Source: an uncultured Clostridia bacterium
GTDB lineage: Bacteria > Bacillota_A > Clostridia > Christensenellales > Borkfalkiaceae
Assembly (NCBI GenBank): GCA_934292955.1
Contig: CAKQXZ010000111.1
Span: 1-5,662 of the forward strand
Direction of reading: 5' to 3'
DNA length: 5,662 nucleotides
Shown here: positions 5,630 through 5,662 of the stretch, one piece after another
Position numbering within the stretch: position 1 is the stretch's first letter
How the letters are laid out: each line of letters begins with the position of its first letter
Made by a program: the position numbers and the translations under genes
Notes under the pieces: model-generated
Databases searched by the model: none
The model's input: only the letters and a program-made list of their open reading frames with translations
What the model was told of the DNA's origin: nothing

Positions 5630-5662
5630 ATTTTTATATGATAAAAACGACGGTGCTTAAAG

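Overview
The window is about 43% GC by eye and looks like the chromosome of a low-to-moderate GC member of the Bacillota (Clostridia-like). It has Shine-Dalgarno (SD) sequences of the AAGGAG type, several promoters with TTGACA/TTGAAA boxes, 17-bp spacers and TG-extended -10 boxes, two lipoproteins with classical lipoboxes, and a cupin/AraC regulator. I cannot name the genus. I see no tRNA, rRNA, CRISPR array, IS element or phage gene.

Layout. The left third (about 1-1425) is a likely three-gene operon on the minus strand. It reads, in order of transcription: a small protein with a four-cysteine zinc ribbon and a DUF2007-like domain; a SUFU-domain protein; and a lipoprotein that runs off the left edge. 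Positions 1426-1751 are intergenic. They hold two tandem minus-strand promoter candidates for this operon, and the transcription terminator of the next gene to the right. The centre (1752-4640, minus) is one very large secreted lipoprotein of 962 residues. It has two Ig/cadherin-like repeats, three LamG-like beta-sandwich modules, and a C-terminal SGNH/GDSL hydrolase domain with all catalytic residues present. Divergent from it, 4793-5629 (plus) encodes an AraC-family regulator with an N-terminal cupin. The last 33 bases carry nothing I can call.

How the genes work together. The GDSL lipoprotein and the AraC regulator share a 152-bp gap. Their two near-consensus promoters interlock there: the -10 boxes are 3 bp apart and each -35 lies beyond the other's start site. 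The simplest reading is a sugar-responsive or autoregulated switch controlling a surface esterase that deacylates a glycan. The target and inducer are inferred, not shown. The small operon may be an unrelated housekeeping or immunity-type cassette, because bacterial SUFU proteins are often immunity proteins of polymorphic toxins, but no toxin is visible here.

The most unusual point is the 3' end of the zinc-ribbon gene. Its reading frame stops at GTT TGA C, a heptamer very like the RF2 (prfB) programmed +1 frameshift site. The +1 frame then continues for 24 acidic, repeat-containing codons and ends just upstream of the SUFU gene. This is either a programmed frameshift, a recent frameshift mutation, or a sequence error.
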